64,000 bases of DNA from Microbacterium hydrocarbonoxydans (GTDB lineage: Bacteria > Actinomycetota > Actinomycetes > Actinomycetales > Microbacteriaceae), in assembly GCF_904831005.1 (NCBI RefSeq), contig NZ_LR882982.1, positions 1,860,001 to 1,924,000 on the forward strand, written 5' to 3'. The notes below the pieces were generated by a model. That model was not told the DNA's origin and did no database searches. It was given only the letters and a program-made list of their open reading frames with translations. The translations under genes and the position numbers were made by a program. This document shows, piece after piece, positions 1 to 7,625 of this stretch; position 1 is the first letter of the stretch; every line of letters starts with the position of its first letter.

Positions 1-1
1 T

Positions 2-181
2 GCGCACTGCGAGCGAGAGGCCGAACTCGGCGACGCCGTCGCAGAGCTCGATCCGGCGGGAGTGATCCTGCTCTGCCGCGGATGCGGTCGCACGCTGCTG
101 ACGTGTCTTCACCTCGATGGGCGATACACCCTCGATATCGGCGCGCTGGCGCGCTTGCACTGGCCGACTGTCAGCGACTGA
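2..181 (+). CDS. DUF6510-like small zinc-ribbon protein, 3' end only
   Basis: The reading frame is open from the window edge to a TGA at 179-181, leaving the last 59 residues. It carries a Cys near the visible start and a CRGC pair about 25 residues later. A leucine-rich tail ends in ARLHWP. Paired CxxC motifs followed by a short beta-rich tail resemble the actinobacterial DUF6510 family of about 85 residues, whose function is unknown. The start codon and first cysteine lie outside the window, so the family call rests on pattern memory only. Confidence 0.55.
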   Translation, partial: AHCEREAELGDAVAELDPAGVILLCRGCGRTLLTCLHLDGRYTLDIGALARLHWPTVSD

Positions 182-204
182 CTCCGGCCTGCATGACGCC
201 TCCG

Positions 205-546
205 CTAGGTCAGCTCGGAATCGTACTCACCGAGCGCGCGCGGAATGTCCGACATCTCGAACGCGGCGGTCGCGGTCGGCGTCAGCGCGTGCGCGCGTGC
301 CATGATCGCATCGGCAGCGTCCACGTCGTCGATCTGAGGTGAGAGATCCGCGTGGATCACCGCGATGGGCAGCGTGGCGCTGAGCGCCAGACGAAGAGAC
401 GAGGCTCCTCCCGAAGGCCCGACGACCGGGATATCGATGACATCCGATCGTCGCTCCTCCGCCAGCAGCATCCAGTACTCGAGTACCGCGTCAGCGGTCG
501 CGTCTCCGGTCAGGTAGGTGCCGACCGGAGTGATGAGGGACTTCAT
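205..546 (-). CDS. Small conserved hypothetical protein, paralogue of the 6371-6703 gene
   Basis: This 113-residue soluble protein has no signal peptide or membrane segment. I chose the ATG at 546 because a GGGAGTG ribosome site lies just upstream; a longer frame to 576 lacks one. Its first 80 residues align by eye with the product of 6371-6703: both open with a basic MK stretch, then a GD/GNDAAD-type segment, a helix with LLAEE/MLAAEG, and an Asp/Ile/Val-rich strand ending in a VVGPSG or VVSPDG turn. I do not recognise a named family. It is tail-to-tail with the DUF6510-like gene, and like its paralogue it sits near sugar-transport and GAF-ANTAR genes. Confidence 0.8.
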   Translation of the reverse strand: MKSLITPVGTYLTGDATADAVLEYWMLLAEERRSDVIDIPVVGPSGGASSLRLALSATLPIAVIHADLSPQIDDVDAADAIMARAHALTPTATAAFEMSDIPRALGEYDSELT

Positions 547-648
547 GATCACTCCCGGAACTGTGGACGGTTGCATATCGCTACCGGGTCCGGGGCAGCC
601 ATCTCACGCTAGGCCTGTTCTCTCGAGAGGTCGACCCCCCTTGCATTT

Positions 649-1377
649 TCAGGACTCCGGTGATCCGAGCGTGATCTCGCGCTGGACGATCCGCTCAGCC
701 ACCTCGCTCAGGCGAAGGCCGCGACTGCGGGCGAAGGTGCGCATGAGGGTGAAGGCGTCGGGGATCGACACACCAGCCGTGAACGAGACGACGCCCTTCG
801 CCTGCTCGATCATGACGCGGCTGTTCAGCGCGGTCTGCAGCTGAGACGACAGCGACTCCTGCTCGCGAAGGCTTCGCTCGTGCAGGATCCCGATGGTGGC
901 GACGTCAGCGAATGCTCGAGCCGCGGAGAGGTCTTCTGCGGGTGGGGATCCGGCTTCCGAACGCAGCAGATTCAGGGTGCCGATGGTCGTGTTCCGCAGC
1001 GTCATCGGTATCGCCTCGATGGCCGCGAATCCGTTCTCGAGCGCGGCCTGGCGAAAGAGCGGCCAGTTGCGGGAGTCCGACGCGATGTCCGGCACCGACA
1101 CCGCGGAACCCGTGAGGAAGCACTCGATGCAGGGCCCCGCCTCAGCGCCGAGCTGCATCACCTCGACGAGCTCGGTCGCCTCGCTCGTCGACGCGATGAG
1201 TTCGAGATCGCCGGCAGGGTCGGCGAGGAGGATGCCGGCGTCACTCGCGTCGAGAAGCTCCTGACACGCGTCGACGAGGGTCTGCAGCAGGTCGACGACG
1301 TCATAGTCGTCGACCATCGTGTCTGCCAGTGTCGCGAAGAGCTGCAGCAGCCGCGCCTCGCGTGTCGCCGCGGTCAT
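649..1377 (-). CDS. GAF and ANTAR domain RNA-binding regulator
   Basis: The 242-residue protein has an N-terminal GAF domain (about residues 25-165) and a C-terminal ANTAR domain (about 175-235). The GAF part shows DASDAGILLAD and an AEAGPCIECF turn typical of this group. The ANTAR part opens with SRVMIEQAKGVV and ends in a helix with LSEVAERIV. ANTAR domains bind paired RNA hairpins and prevent transcription termination; the GAF domain presumably senses a small ligand. The start overlaps the stop of the upstream GAF-ANTAR gene by ATGA, so the two are translationally coupled. The closest relative in the window is at 16891-17619. Ligand and RNA target are unknown. Confidence 0.9.
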   Translation of the reverse strand: MTAATREARLLQLFATLADTMVDDYDVVDLLQTLVDACQELLDASDAGILLADPAGDLELIASTSEATELVEVMQLGAEAGPCIECFLTGSAVSVPDIASDSRNWPLFRQAALENGFAAIEAIPMTLRNTTIGTLNLLRSEAGSPPAEDLSAARAFADVATIGILHERSLREQESLSSQLQTALNSRVMIEQAKGVVSFTAGVSIPDAFTLMRTFARSRGLRLSEVAERIVQREITLGSPES

Positions 1378-2081
1378 GATCCCGCCTCGATCCCGCCCGA
1401 CGTGCGAGAGAAACGGAGAGTGCCGTCGACCACCGCCTGAGCGACCTCCATCACGCGCTGCCCGGTCGAGAATGCCCGCGCCTGGAGCATGAGCAGCGCG
1501 TCATCCGGACCGATGTCGAGCTGAGCGAGAACGATCCCCGTGGCCTGATGAACCGTGCGTCGGGAGTAGGTCCCCGTCTGCGCGTCGTGGTCTGCGAAGC
1601 CCGCCAGCGCATCGCGAAGAACATGCCGGCTCACGACCTCGGCCATGGCTCTCGCCTGTGTGCATTCTCGCGGGCTGAGAGTGACGGGCTCAGCCGAGTA
1701 GAGGTCGACCGCGCCCATCTTGATCTCACCGACCGTCAGTGGGAAGGCGAACATCGACGCGACCTCGACGTCGTCCTCCACGGCCGCGACGAACGCCGGC
1801 CATCGAGCGACTCCGCGACGCCGGAAGTCCGGCTCGAGCACAGCGGCGGAGGTGCGCATGGCCTCCCAGCAGGGTCCTTCGCCGAGGTCGAACTGCAGTT
1901 CGTCGAGACGTGCAGCCACGTCATCCGTGGCGGAGATCGTCTCGCTGCCGAGAACATCCCCCACCGTCGAGACCGCGGCACCCGTGACCGGGAACCGCTC
2001 GACGAAGAAGCCGCTGAGGGCGTCCAGCTGACGACCGGAACGCTCCAGATCGCTCAGCGCATCGTCGAATGGCTCACTCAT
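1374..2081 (-). CDS. GAF and ANTAR domain RNA-binding regulator
   Basis: This is a 235-residue second GAF-ANTAR protein, first gene of a two-gene operon. The GAF domain spans about residues 20-150, with the FDLGEGPCWEA motif common in these proteins, and the ANTAR domain about 165-225 (TVHQATGIVLAQL, then EVAQAVVDG). The ATG at 2081 is preceded by GAAGAG. The frame stays open to 2210, but that extension looks non-coding. The leader contains a stable hairpin (2095-2121), notable because ANTAR proteins act on RNA hairpins. It diverges from the sugar ABC operon at 2213. A link between the two units is inference only. Confidence 0.88.
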   Translation of the reverse strand: MSEPFDDALSDLERSGRQLDALSGFFVERFPVTGAAVSTVGDVLGSETISATDDVAARLDELQFDLGEGPCWEAMRTSAAVLEPDFRRRGVARWPAFVAAVEDDVEVASMFAFPLTVGEIKMGAVDLYSAEPVTLSPRECTQARAMAEVVSRHVLRDALAGFADHDAQTGTYSRRTVHQATGIVLAQLDIGPDDALLMLQARAFSTGQRVMEVAQAVVDGTLRFSRTSGGIEAGS

Positions 2082-2094
2082 AGTGCTCTTCACG

Positions 2095-2121
2095 ATACCG
2101 CCAGCCGAGGGTCGGCGGTAT
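2095..2121 (-). promoter_or_regulatory. Hairpin in the leader of the GAF-ANTAR operon
   Basis: ATACCGCC at 2095-2102 is matched by GGCGGTAT at 2114-2121, an 8-base perfect inverted repeat. An alternative inner GCCGA/TCGGC stem can form on the RNA. It lies 14-40 bases upstream of the start codon at 2081. It could be an antitermination or translation-control site. It does not show the tandem six-base-loop pattern of classical ANTAR targets, so the role is unproven. Confidence 0.4.
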
Positions 2122-2212
2122 GGAGGCACCCACGAAGTCCGAGAGTTGCACAACAACGGTTCAGTGACAAGCCCCGGGCCGGTTTCCCGCAGCGGGTCTA
2201 CCTTCTCCATTC

Positions 2213-3142
2213 ATGAAGACTGCGCACCGGCAGCGACGACACCGCGATCCGTACAACAGGCGTGAGGTGCTGGCCGGATACCTGTTCATCTCGCCGTGGA
2301 TCCTGGGCTTCCTGATCTTCACGGCGGGCGCGATGGCGTACAGCCTCTACATCTCGTTCAGCAACTACAACCTCGCGACCAACTCGGCGCAGCCCGTCGG
2401 CGTCGCGAACTACGCCGAGCTCTTCGACGACCCTCGTGTCGGGCTCTCGCTCGCCAACACCCTGTTCTACGTCGTGATGGCCGTGCCGCTCGAGATCATC
2501 TTCGCGCTGATCCTCGCTCTGCTGCTGAACCGCGTGGGTCGTGGAGCGGGCTTCTTCCGCGTGCTCTACTACCTTCCCAAGATGACCCCGGCCGTCGCGA
2601 CGGCTGCCGTCTTCTTCCTGCTGCTCAACGGCAACTCCGGCGCCATCAACCAGTTCCTCCGCCTGTTCGGCATCTCGGGGCCGCAATGGCTGGTCGACCC
2701 TGCATGGGTCAAACCGAGCATCGTCATCATGACGCTGTGGACGGTCGCGGGCACCATGGTTATCTTTCTCGCCGCGCTCAAGAACGTGCCGGTCGAGCTC
2801 TACGAGGTGGCATCGCTCGACGGCGCGGGGGCGGTGCGCCGGTTCTTCTCGATCACGCTGCCGATGATCTCCGGCGCGATGTTCTTCAACGTCATCGTGC
2901 TCTCGATCGCAGCCTTCCAGATCTTCGATCAGGCGTACCTGCTCTTCTGGCGAGATCAGAGCAATGCCTCCCCCGAGGCATCTCTGTTCTATGCCATCTA
3001 TCTGTTCCAGCAGGCATTCCGCCAGTTCGACTTCGGCTTCGCCGCCGCCATGGCCTGGCTGCTGTTCGTGATCATCATGCTGATCACGCTCGTGCAGGTG
3101 AAGGTCGGCAATCGTTTCGTCTACTACGAGGGAGACCGCTGA
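2213..3142 (+). CDS. Sugar ABC transporter permease (MalF/UgpA type)
   Basis: The 309-residue inner-membrane protein has six predicted membrane segments. The cytoplasmic ABC-contact loop reads ELYEVASLDGAGAVRRF, the EAA motif of carbohydrate CUT1 permeases. A positively charged N-terminus precedes LAGYLFISPWILGF, as usual in MalF/UgpA relatives. No Shine-Dalgarno site is visible; a TACCTT box 8 bases before the ATG suggests a leaderless message. The stop overlaps the next permease start in TGATG. The operon lacks an ATPase gene, so a shared MsmK/MalK-like ATPase elsewhere is likely. The substrate cannot be read from sequence; an oligosaccharide or glycoside is typical. Confidence 0.93.
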   Translation: MKTAHRQRRHRDPYNRREVLAGYLFISPWILGFLIFTAGAMAYSLYISFSNYNLATNSAQPVGVANYAELFDDPRVGLSLANTLFYVVMAVPLEIIFALILALLLNRVGRGAGFFRVLYYLPKMTPAVATAAVFFLLLNGNSGAINQFLRLFGISGPQWLVDPAWVKPSIVIMTLWTVAGTMVIFLAALKNVPVELYEVASLDGAGAVRRFFSITLPMISGAMFFNVIVLSIAAFQIFDQAYLLFWRDQSNASPEASLFYAIYLFQQAFRQFDFGFAAAMAWLLFVIIMLITLVQVKVGNRFVYYEGDR

Positions 3143-4101
3143 TGTCCACGACGATCCGCCCCGTCCCCCTCACCCCGCCGCCGGGGCCCGAATCCCCGAC
3201 CGGCACCGTGGCAGTCTCCGTTCCCGGTCGCCGGCGCAGGCGCAGAGCTCTGGGCAGGCCAAAGAGCCTCGTGGCGCGCATCCTTCTGACGATCGTGCTG
3301 ATCGGGTTCGGTCTGCTGTTCCTCTACCCCTTCGTCTGGCTGATCGCCGCGAGCCTCAAGCCACGGGGAGAGGTGTTCGACAACAGTCTCTTCCCGCGCA
3401 CCTTCGTTCCCGAGAACTACATCGAGGTGTGGAATCAGCTGCCTCTGCTGAACTGGGTGTGGAACAGCGTCGCGATCGCGCTGCTCGCCGCAGGCACCGT
3501 GGCCATCTCGAGCTCGATCGTCGCCTTCGGCTTCGCGTACTTCCGATTCCCCGGCCGCAAGCTGCTGTTCGGACTCGTGCTGGCGACCATGATGCTGCCC
3601 GGTGCCGTGACCATGATCCCGGTCTACCTGATCTGGAAGCAGACCGGCATGCTGGGCACCTGGGTGCCGCTGTGGGGTATGAATCTGTTCGGGTCGGCGT
3701 TCTACATCTTCCTGCAGCGCCAGTTCTTCCTCGGCCTCCCCCGGGAGCTTTTCGAAGCCGCACGGCTCGACGGTGCGAGCGCGTGGGGTCTGTTCTGGCG
3801 CATCGCGATGCCGCTCTCGATCCCGTCGTTCGTGATCGTGTTCCTGTTCGAGTTCCAGGCCAGCTGGAACAATCTGCAGGCATCGCTGATCTATCTCAAC
3901 GCCGGCTCGGTCGACGAGTTCACCGCGCCGCTCGGCATCGCCTACGCGATGACCAAGTACAGCCCGACGGCGGGTGGCCACGGCGACTATCAGTACGTGA
4001 TGGTGGCTTCGCTGATCGTGACTCTGCCGATGCTCCTGCTCTTCGCCTTCGGCCAGCGCTACTTCATCGAGGGCGTCGCCACCCAGGGCCGCAAGGGCTG
4101 A
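3142..4101 (+). CDS. Sugar ABC transporter permease (MalG/UgpE type)
   Basis: This 319-residue partner of the preceding permease has a Pro-rich then Arg-rich cytoplasmic N-terminus of about 45 residues. Six membrane helices follow, with the EAA loop ELFEAARLDGASAWGLFWRI. CUT1 importers use one MalF-type and one MalG-type subunit as a heterodimer. The start is the ATG sharing one base with the upstream stop. The much longer open frame beginning at 2296 is out of frame with the first permease and is not used. A small GC-rich hairpin after the stop (4115-4130) separates it from the binding-protein gene. Confidence 0.93.
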   Translation: MSTTIRPVPLTPPPGPESPTGTVAVSVPGRRRRRRALGRPKSLVARILLTIVLIGFGLLFLYPFVWLIAASLKPRGEVFDNSLFPRTFVPENYIEVWNQLPLLNWVWNSVAIALLAAGTVAISSSIVAFGFAYFRFPGRKLLFGLVLATMMLPGAVTMIPVYLIWKQTGMLGTWVPLWGMNLFGSAFYIFLQRQFFLGLPRELFEAARLDGASAWGLFWRIAMPLSIPSFVIVFLFEFQASWNNLQASLIYLNAGSVDEFTAPLGIAYAMTKYSPTAGGHGDYQYVMVASLIVTLPMLLLFAFGQRYFIEGVATQGRKG

Positions 4102-4114
4102 ACCCGATCTCGCA

Positions 4115-4130
4115 GGGCGGGTCTCCGCCC
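4115..4130 (+). promoter_or_regulatory. Intercistronic hairpin before the binding-protein gene
   Basis: GGGCGG at 4115-4120 and CCGCCC at 4125-4130 pair perfectly around a four-base loop, 20 bases before the lipoprotein start. Hairpins here often raise the abundance of binding-protein mRNA over permease mRNA. That role is inferred from analogous operons. Confidence 0.4.
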
Positions 4131-4150
4131 CCACACGAATGGAGAACGAA

Positions 4151-5512
4151 ATGAAGACACGAATCCTCGGAGCCGCCGCAGCCGTGACGGCATCCGCTCT
4201 CCTGCTCAGCGGGTGCGGCGGAGGCAGCGGCGAGAGCGCCGCCGAATCCGTCGACTTCGGCGCCGATCCCACCGGAGCGCTGAACGCCTGGGGGTTCGAG
4301 AACGCGGATGACGTGGGCACCTCGCGCATGGACTACGCCTCGGAGCAGCTGTCGGGCGTCGAGGTCGACCTCGACGCCACGGCCTTCGACGCGCAGAAGT
4401 TCACCACCCGCATCGCGAGCGGTGATGTTCCCGACGTCGTGCAGATGGACCGCCGCTACGTCACGACCTACGCCGCGCAGGATCTGATCATGCCGCTCGA
4501 CGCGTGCTTCGAGGCTCACGACGTCTCGCCGCGCGATCACTGGTACCCCTTCGTGGTCGACGATGTGACGTACGACGACGGAGTCTGGGCGGTGCCGCAG
4601 TTCTACCAGCCGCCGGCGATCCTGCTGAACAAGACGGTGCTCGCCGAGGCCGGCGTCTCAGCCGACGAGTTCGACACGTCGAATCCCGACGCCCTGATGG
4701 GAGCGATCGAGAAGATCTACCAGGAGTCGGGCGGCGTGCCCACTCGGCTCGGCTTCGACCCCGTCGCCACGGGACAGGGCGGTCTCTGGGTGCTGGCGAT
4801 GGGCGGGCAGCTGAACGACGAAGACGGCGCCCCCACGCTCGACGATCCGAGCAACGTCGCAGGCCTCGAGATGCTGAAGCAGATCACCGACGCGCAGGGC
4901 GGATTCGCCGCCGTGAAGAGCTTCACCGACTCGTTCGACGCGTTCGGCGACGACAACCAGTACGTGGCGGGCCAGGTCGGCGGCCAGGTCAACGCCCAGT
5001 GGTACCCGAACGTGCTCTCCCCCTACATCGACCAGCTCGACCTCGAGGCGGTGCCGTTCCGCTCTTCCGACGGCGAGCCCTTCTCGGTCGCGTCCGGTAC
5101 GGCGTTCGTGATCCCGGTCGGCGCGAAGAATCCTGCTGCTGCCTGCGCGTGGATGGTCGAGCTCACATCGGACGAAGCCTGGAACGCGGCCGGCGAGGCG
5201 CGCGCCGAAGTCCGCCAGCAGGACGGCGGTATCAATACGGGTCTGTTCACCGGGTCGCCCGCAGCCGACCAGGCGATCCGCGACGAGTGGGTCGCCGAGA
5301 GCGGCAATGCCGGGTTCGACCAGGTGATCGCGACGTACTACGACGTCGTCGACTACGGCGAGTCGTTCGGCTCCTCCCCCGCGGGGCAGGAGATCCAGAA
5401 CGAGCTGAACAACGCCATCACCGCAGCGCTGCTCGGCGACAAGTCGATCGAGGACGCTCTGGCCGACGCGCAGGATGCTGCGATGCGCGCGTACGAGAAG
5501 ACCGCGGGATGA
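4151..5512 (+). CDS. Extracellular sugar-binding lipoprotein of the ABC transporter
   Basis: The 453-residue protein begins with a lipoprotein signal peptide: MKTR, a hydrophobic core, and lipobox LLSGC with the lipidated Cys at residue 22, followed by a Gly/Ser linker. The mature part is a family 1 extracellular solute-binding protein (GDVPDVVQMDRRY region, Trp/Tyr-rich ligand surface, YEKTAG end). I used the ATG at 4151 because GGAGAACGAA stands directly before it; a start at 4139 would place that site inside the gene. It captures the sugar for the two permeases encoded upstream. The specificity is unknown. Confidence 0.93.
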   Translation: MKTRILGAAAAVTASALLLSGCGGGSGESAAESVDFGADPTGALNAWGFENADDVGTSRMDYASEQLSGVEVDLDATAFDAQKFTTRIASGDVPDVVQMDRRYVTTYAAQDLIMPLDACFEAHDVSPRDHWYPFVVDDVTYDDGVWAVPQFYQPPAILLNKTVLAEAGVSADEFDTSNPDALMGAIEKIYQESGGVPTRLGFDPVATGQGGLWVLAMGGQLNDEDGAPTLDDPSNVAGLEMLKQITDAQGGFAAVKSFTDSFDAFGDDNQYVAGQVGGQVNAQWYPNVLSPYIDQLDLEAVPFRSSDGEPFSVASGTAFVIPVGAKNPAAACAWMVELTSDEAWNAAGEARAEVRQQDGGINTGLFTGSPAADQAIRDEWVAESGNAGFDQVIATYYDVVDYGESFGSSPAGQEIQNELNNAITAALLGDKSIEDALADAQDAAMRAYEKTAG

Positions 5513-5556
5513 CCGCGCTGCATATATCGAACAATCGACGTCGAGGAGGGAACGAC

Positions 5557-6363
5557 ATGACTGACTACGAGCACGCACCCCGCAGGGCGATCGTGACGGC
5601 CGGCGACTCGGGCATCGGTCGCGCGACGGCGGTGGCGCTCGCCACAGCCGGGATGGACGTGGCGATCACGTGGCATTCCGATCAGGCCGGCGCCGAGCAG
5701 ACCGCCGAAGAGGTGCGCACTCACGGCGCACGGGCGATCACGGGGCAGCTCGACGTCGCCGACATCCCGGCATGCGGCGACGTGGTCGACGGGCTGGTCG
5801 CAGAACTCGGCGGACTCGACGTCTTCGTCAACAACGCCGGCACCGGCGTCTCGACGCCGTTCCTGGAGCTGTCTCTCGACGAGTGGCGGCGGGTCGTCGA
5901 CACCGACCTCACGGGTGCCTTCGTGTGTCTGCAGCGCGCTGCGCGCGCGATGGTCGCGGGTGGCAACGGCGGACGCCTGATCGCGGTGACGAGCGTGCAC
6001 GCGCATCAGCCGATGTTCGGCTCCAGCGCATACGACGCCGCGAAGCACGGACTGAGCGGCCTGATGAAGAACCTCGCACTCGAACTGGGCTCGGCGGGCA
6101 TCAGTGCCGTCAGCGTCGCGCCCGGCGAGATCGCGACGCCGATGACGGGGCAGACCGATATCGACCCGCACACGCAGGACCGGCCGGGGATCCCGCTCGG
6201 TCGACCCGGCGATGCGCGCGAGGTCGCGGCGCTGATCGCGTTCCTCGCTTCGCCGCCGGCCGCCTACATCTCAGGAGCGTCGGTGGTGATCGACGGCGGG
6301 ATGCTGCAGATGGGGCCGCAGGCCGGCGCGAGCATCGAATCTCACAGCTGGCGCGACGGCTGA
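5557..6363 (+). CDS. SDR family NAD(P)-dependent oxidoreductase
   Basis: This 268-residue short-chain dehydrogenase has the cofactor motif TAGDSGIG (TGxxxGxG type, near residues 13-20), NNAG, a catalytic Ser in VTSVHAHQ, and SAYDAAKHG containing the YxxxK pair. The C-terminal INGA-like part reads YISGASVVIDGG. The strong GAGGAGGG site before 5557 sets the start; an ATG at 5509 overlapping the previous stop would add 16 weak residues. It closes the sugar-transport operon, so oxidation of an imported sugar or sugar alcohol (glucose 1-dehydrogenase-like) is a reasonable guess. Confidence 0.9.
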   Translation: MTDYEHAPRRAIVTAGDSGIGRATAVALATAGMDVAITWHSDQAGAEQTAEEVRTHGARAITGQLDVADIPACGDVVDGLVAELGGLDVFVNNAGTGVSTPFLELSLDEWRRVVDTDLTGAFVCLQRAARAMVAGGNGGRLIAVTSVHAHQPMFGSSAYDAAKHGLSGLMKNLALELGSAGISAVSVAPGEIATPMTGQTDIDPHTQDRPGIPLGRPGDAREVAALIAFLASPPAAYISGASVVIDGGMLQMGPQAGASIESHSWRDG

Positions 6364-6370
6364 GCTCTGA

Positions 6371-6703
6371 CTAGATCTCTTCGCTGCTCTCGAGGATCCA
6401 CGGGGGTTCGGTCTCGGCCACCGCCGACCGCTGCGACGATGAGATGCGCTCACGCATCTCATGAACGGTGACGGCGTTGTCCGGCTCCTCGAGTGGGGAG
6501 TTCGTCGACTCGACCATGAGCTCGGTGCTGGGCGTGAGCAGGAACGACGCGTCGACGACGTTGCCGTCCGGGCTGACGACCTGCAGAGTCACCGTGTCGG
6601 CGTTCCCCTCAGCCGCGAGCATCCGCGCGTAGTCCATGAGCGTGTCCGCGGCGTCGTTGCCCACGAGAACCGACTTCTCGGCGTACTTCACATGCTTCAT
6701 CAT
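6371..6703 (-). CDS. Small conserved hypothetical protein, paralogue of the 205-546 gene
   Basis: The 110-residue acidic protein has no membrane segment. It starts MMKHVKYAEK at 6703 (or 6700) after AAAGGAACGG. The N-terminal 80 residues share with the 205-546 product the pattern VLVGNDAADTLMDYARMLAAEG followed by a Val/Ile strand and a Pro-Asp-Gly turn. The C-terminal 30 residues are Glu/Ser-rich and unique to this copy. No family name is recognised. It is convergent with the SDR gene 7 bases away and has its own promoter region downstream of the DUF6766 gene. A small ligand-binding or stress role would be a guess only. Confidence 0.8.
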   Translation of the reverse strand: MMKHVKYAEKSVLVGNDAADTLMDYARMLAAEGNADTVTLQVVSPDGNVVDASFLLTPSTELMVESTNSPLEEPDNAVTVHEMRERISSSQRSAVAETEPPWILESSEEI

Positions 6704-6788
6704 CCGTTCCTTTCGATCCGTTGCATGACAGGAAATCCTGCGCCCCGCTCCGCTGACAGGGGCTTGACGATCGACGCGAGAGGTCTCA

Positions 6789-7466
6789 TCACTCCGATTC
6801 GACGCTGCTGACGTGGTGGGGCACGCCGACGGGTTTCGACTCGCTCGAACCGCGCTGACGCAGATAGATCGAGAAGGCGACCATCGCCCCGACCGCGAGG
6901 AACTCGGACTGCCAGTTCTGCAGCGTGCGGTTCCAGAACTCCGCCGACACGACGTAGTCGAGCCAGGTCTCGGGCGGCAGGCCGTGCTGTGCGTTCTGCT
7001 CGTTGGCGACCACGTGCCCCGCGAGCGACTGCGCGAGCCACGAGAGCACGAAGATCGTCCCCATCGCGACGAGCAGCGAGTTGGCGTAGAGCCAGCCGCG
7101 CACACCGCGCACCTTCGCCCACCGCGGCGAGTCCTGGTGCGCGTGCTCTCCGACGAGTTGATCCTCGTCAGAGCCGACGCCTTCGTCTCCGGGCTTCTTC
7201 GACTCCGGCGATCCCCGCTGGATGAACCAGATGGTCGCGAGGATGAACAGGAAGAACTGCAGGAACTCCGACTGCCAGTTCTCCGCCACGTCCACCAGGA
7301 AATCGGAGGAGGTGACGAACTCCAGATAAGGAGCGGGCGGCTGGCCGTGCTGAGCCAGCTCCTGATTGTTGTATGCGTGACCGGCGATCGACTGCCCGAT
7401 CAGGCTCAGGGCGAAGATCGCGAGGAAGACGAGGCTGAGTCCCCCGTCTCGGATGAACCGGCGCAT
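6789..7466 (-). CDS. DUF6766 membrane protein with internal duplication
   Basis: The 225-residue protein consists of two related halves. Each has a helix with SLIGQSIAGH or SWLAQSLAGH, an Asn/Gln-rich AQHG loop, a Trp/Asp strand, the signature ENWQSEFLQ or QNWQSEFLA, and a closing hydrophobic helix ending IQRGSPESK or LRQRGSSESK. Four membrane helices are likely, joined by a charged 45-residue linker. This matches the DUF6766 family as I know it, of unknown function. The ATG at 7466 follows GGGGAGG with ideal spacing. It lies 5 bases after a 37-residue membrane peptide gene. Confidence 0.85.
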   Translation of the reverse strand: MRRFIRDGGLSLVFLAIFALSLIGQSIAGHAYNNQELAQHGQPPAPYLEFVTSSDFLVDVAENWQSEFLQFFLFILATIWFIQRGSPESKKPGDEGVGSDEDQLVGEHAHQDSPRWAKVRGVRGWLYANSLLVAMGTIFVLSWLAQSLAGHVVANEQNAQHGLPPETWLDYVVSAEFWNRTLQNWQSEFLAVGAMVAFSIYLRQRGSSESKPVGVPHHVSSVESE

Positions 7467-7471
7467 CCTCG

Positions 7472-7585
7472 TCACCTCCCCAGCAGCGGCAGGGTGATCA
7501 TGATCGCGAGACCGATCACGATGATGAGCGTCCACGACCAGAACGCCATTCGCATCGATGCTCGACCGATGGTTCGATCCGACAT
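7472..7585 (-). CDS. 37-residue single-pass membrane peptide
   Basis: A short frame from ATG 7585 to TGA 7472 encodes 37 residues: a basic, Met-rich N-terminus (MSDRTIGRASMRMAF), then one hydrophobic helix (about residues 16-34) and a terminal GR. A very good GAGGAG site stands 7 bases before the start, and its stop lies within the ribosome site of the DUF6766 gene. Strong initiation signals, tight spacing and a clean transmembrane helix argue that it is translated, although it is too short for most gene finders. A structural partner or regulator of DUF6766 is plausible but inferred. Confidence 0.72.
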   Translation of the reverse strand: MSDRTIGRASMRMAFWSWTLIIVIGLAIMITLPLLGR

Positions 7586-7625
7586 GACTGTCTCCTCTCT
7601 CTGTGCGACGCCGACCTGTGCGGCG

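Noticed and set aside
5509..5556. Upstream ATG overlapping the binding-protein stop as the SDR start
   Set aside because: The GAGGAGGG ribosome site before 5557 is much stronger and the extra residues do not resemble SDR N-termini.
4504..6363. A 619-codon open frame across the binding-protein gene and the SDR gene
   Set aside because: Its first part is an out-of-frame, Arg-rich shadow of the lipoprotein gene; only the in-frame part from 5557 with a strong ribosome site is real.
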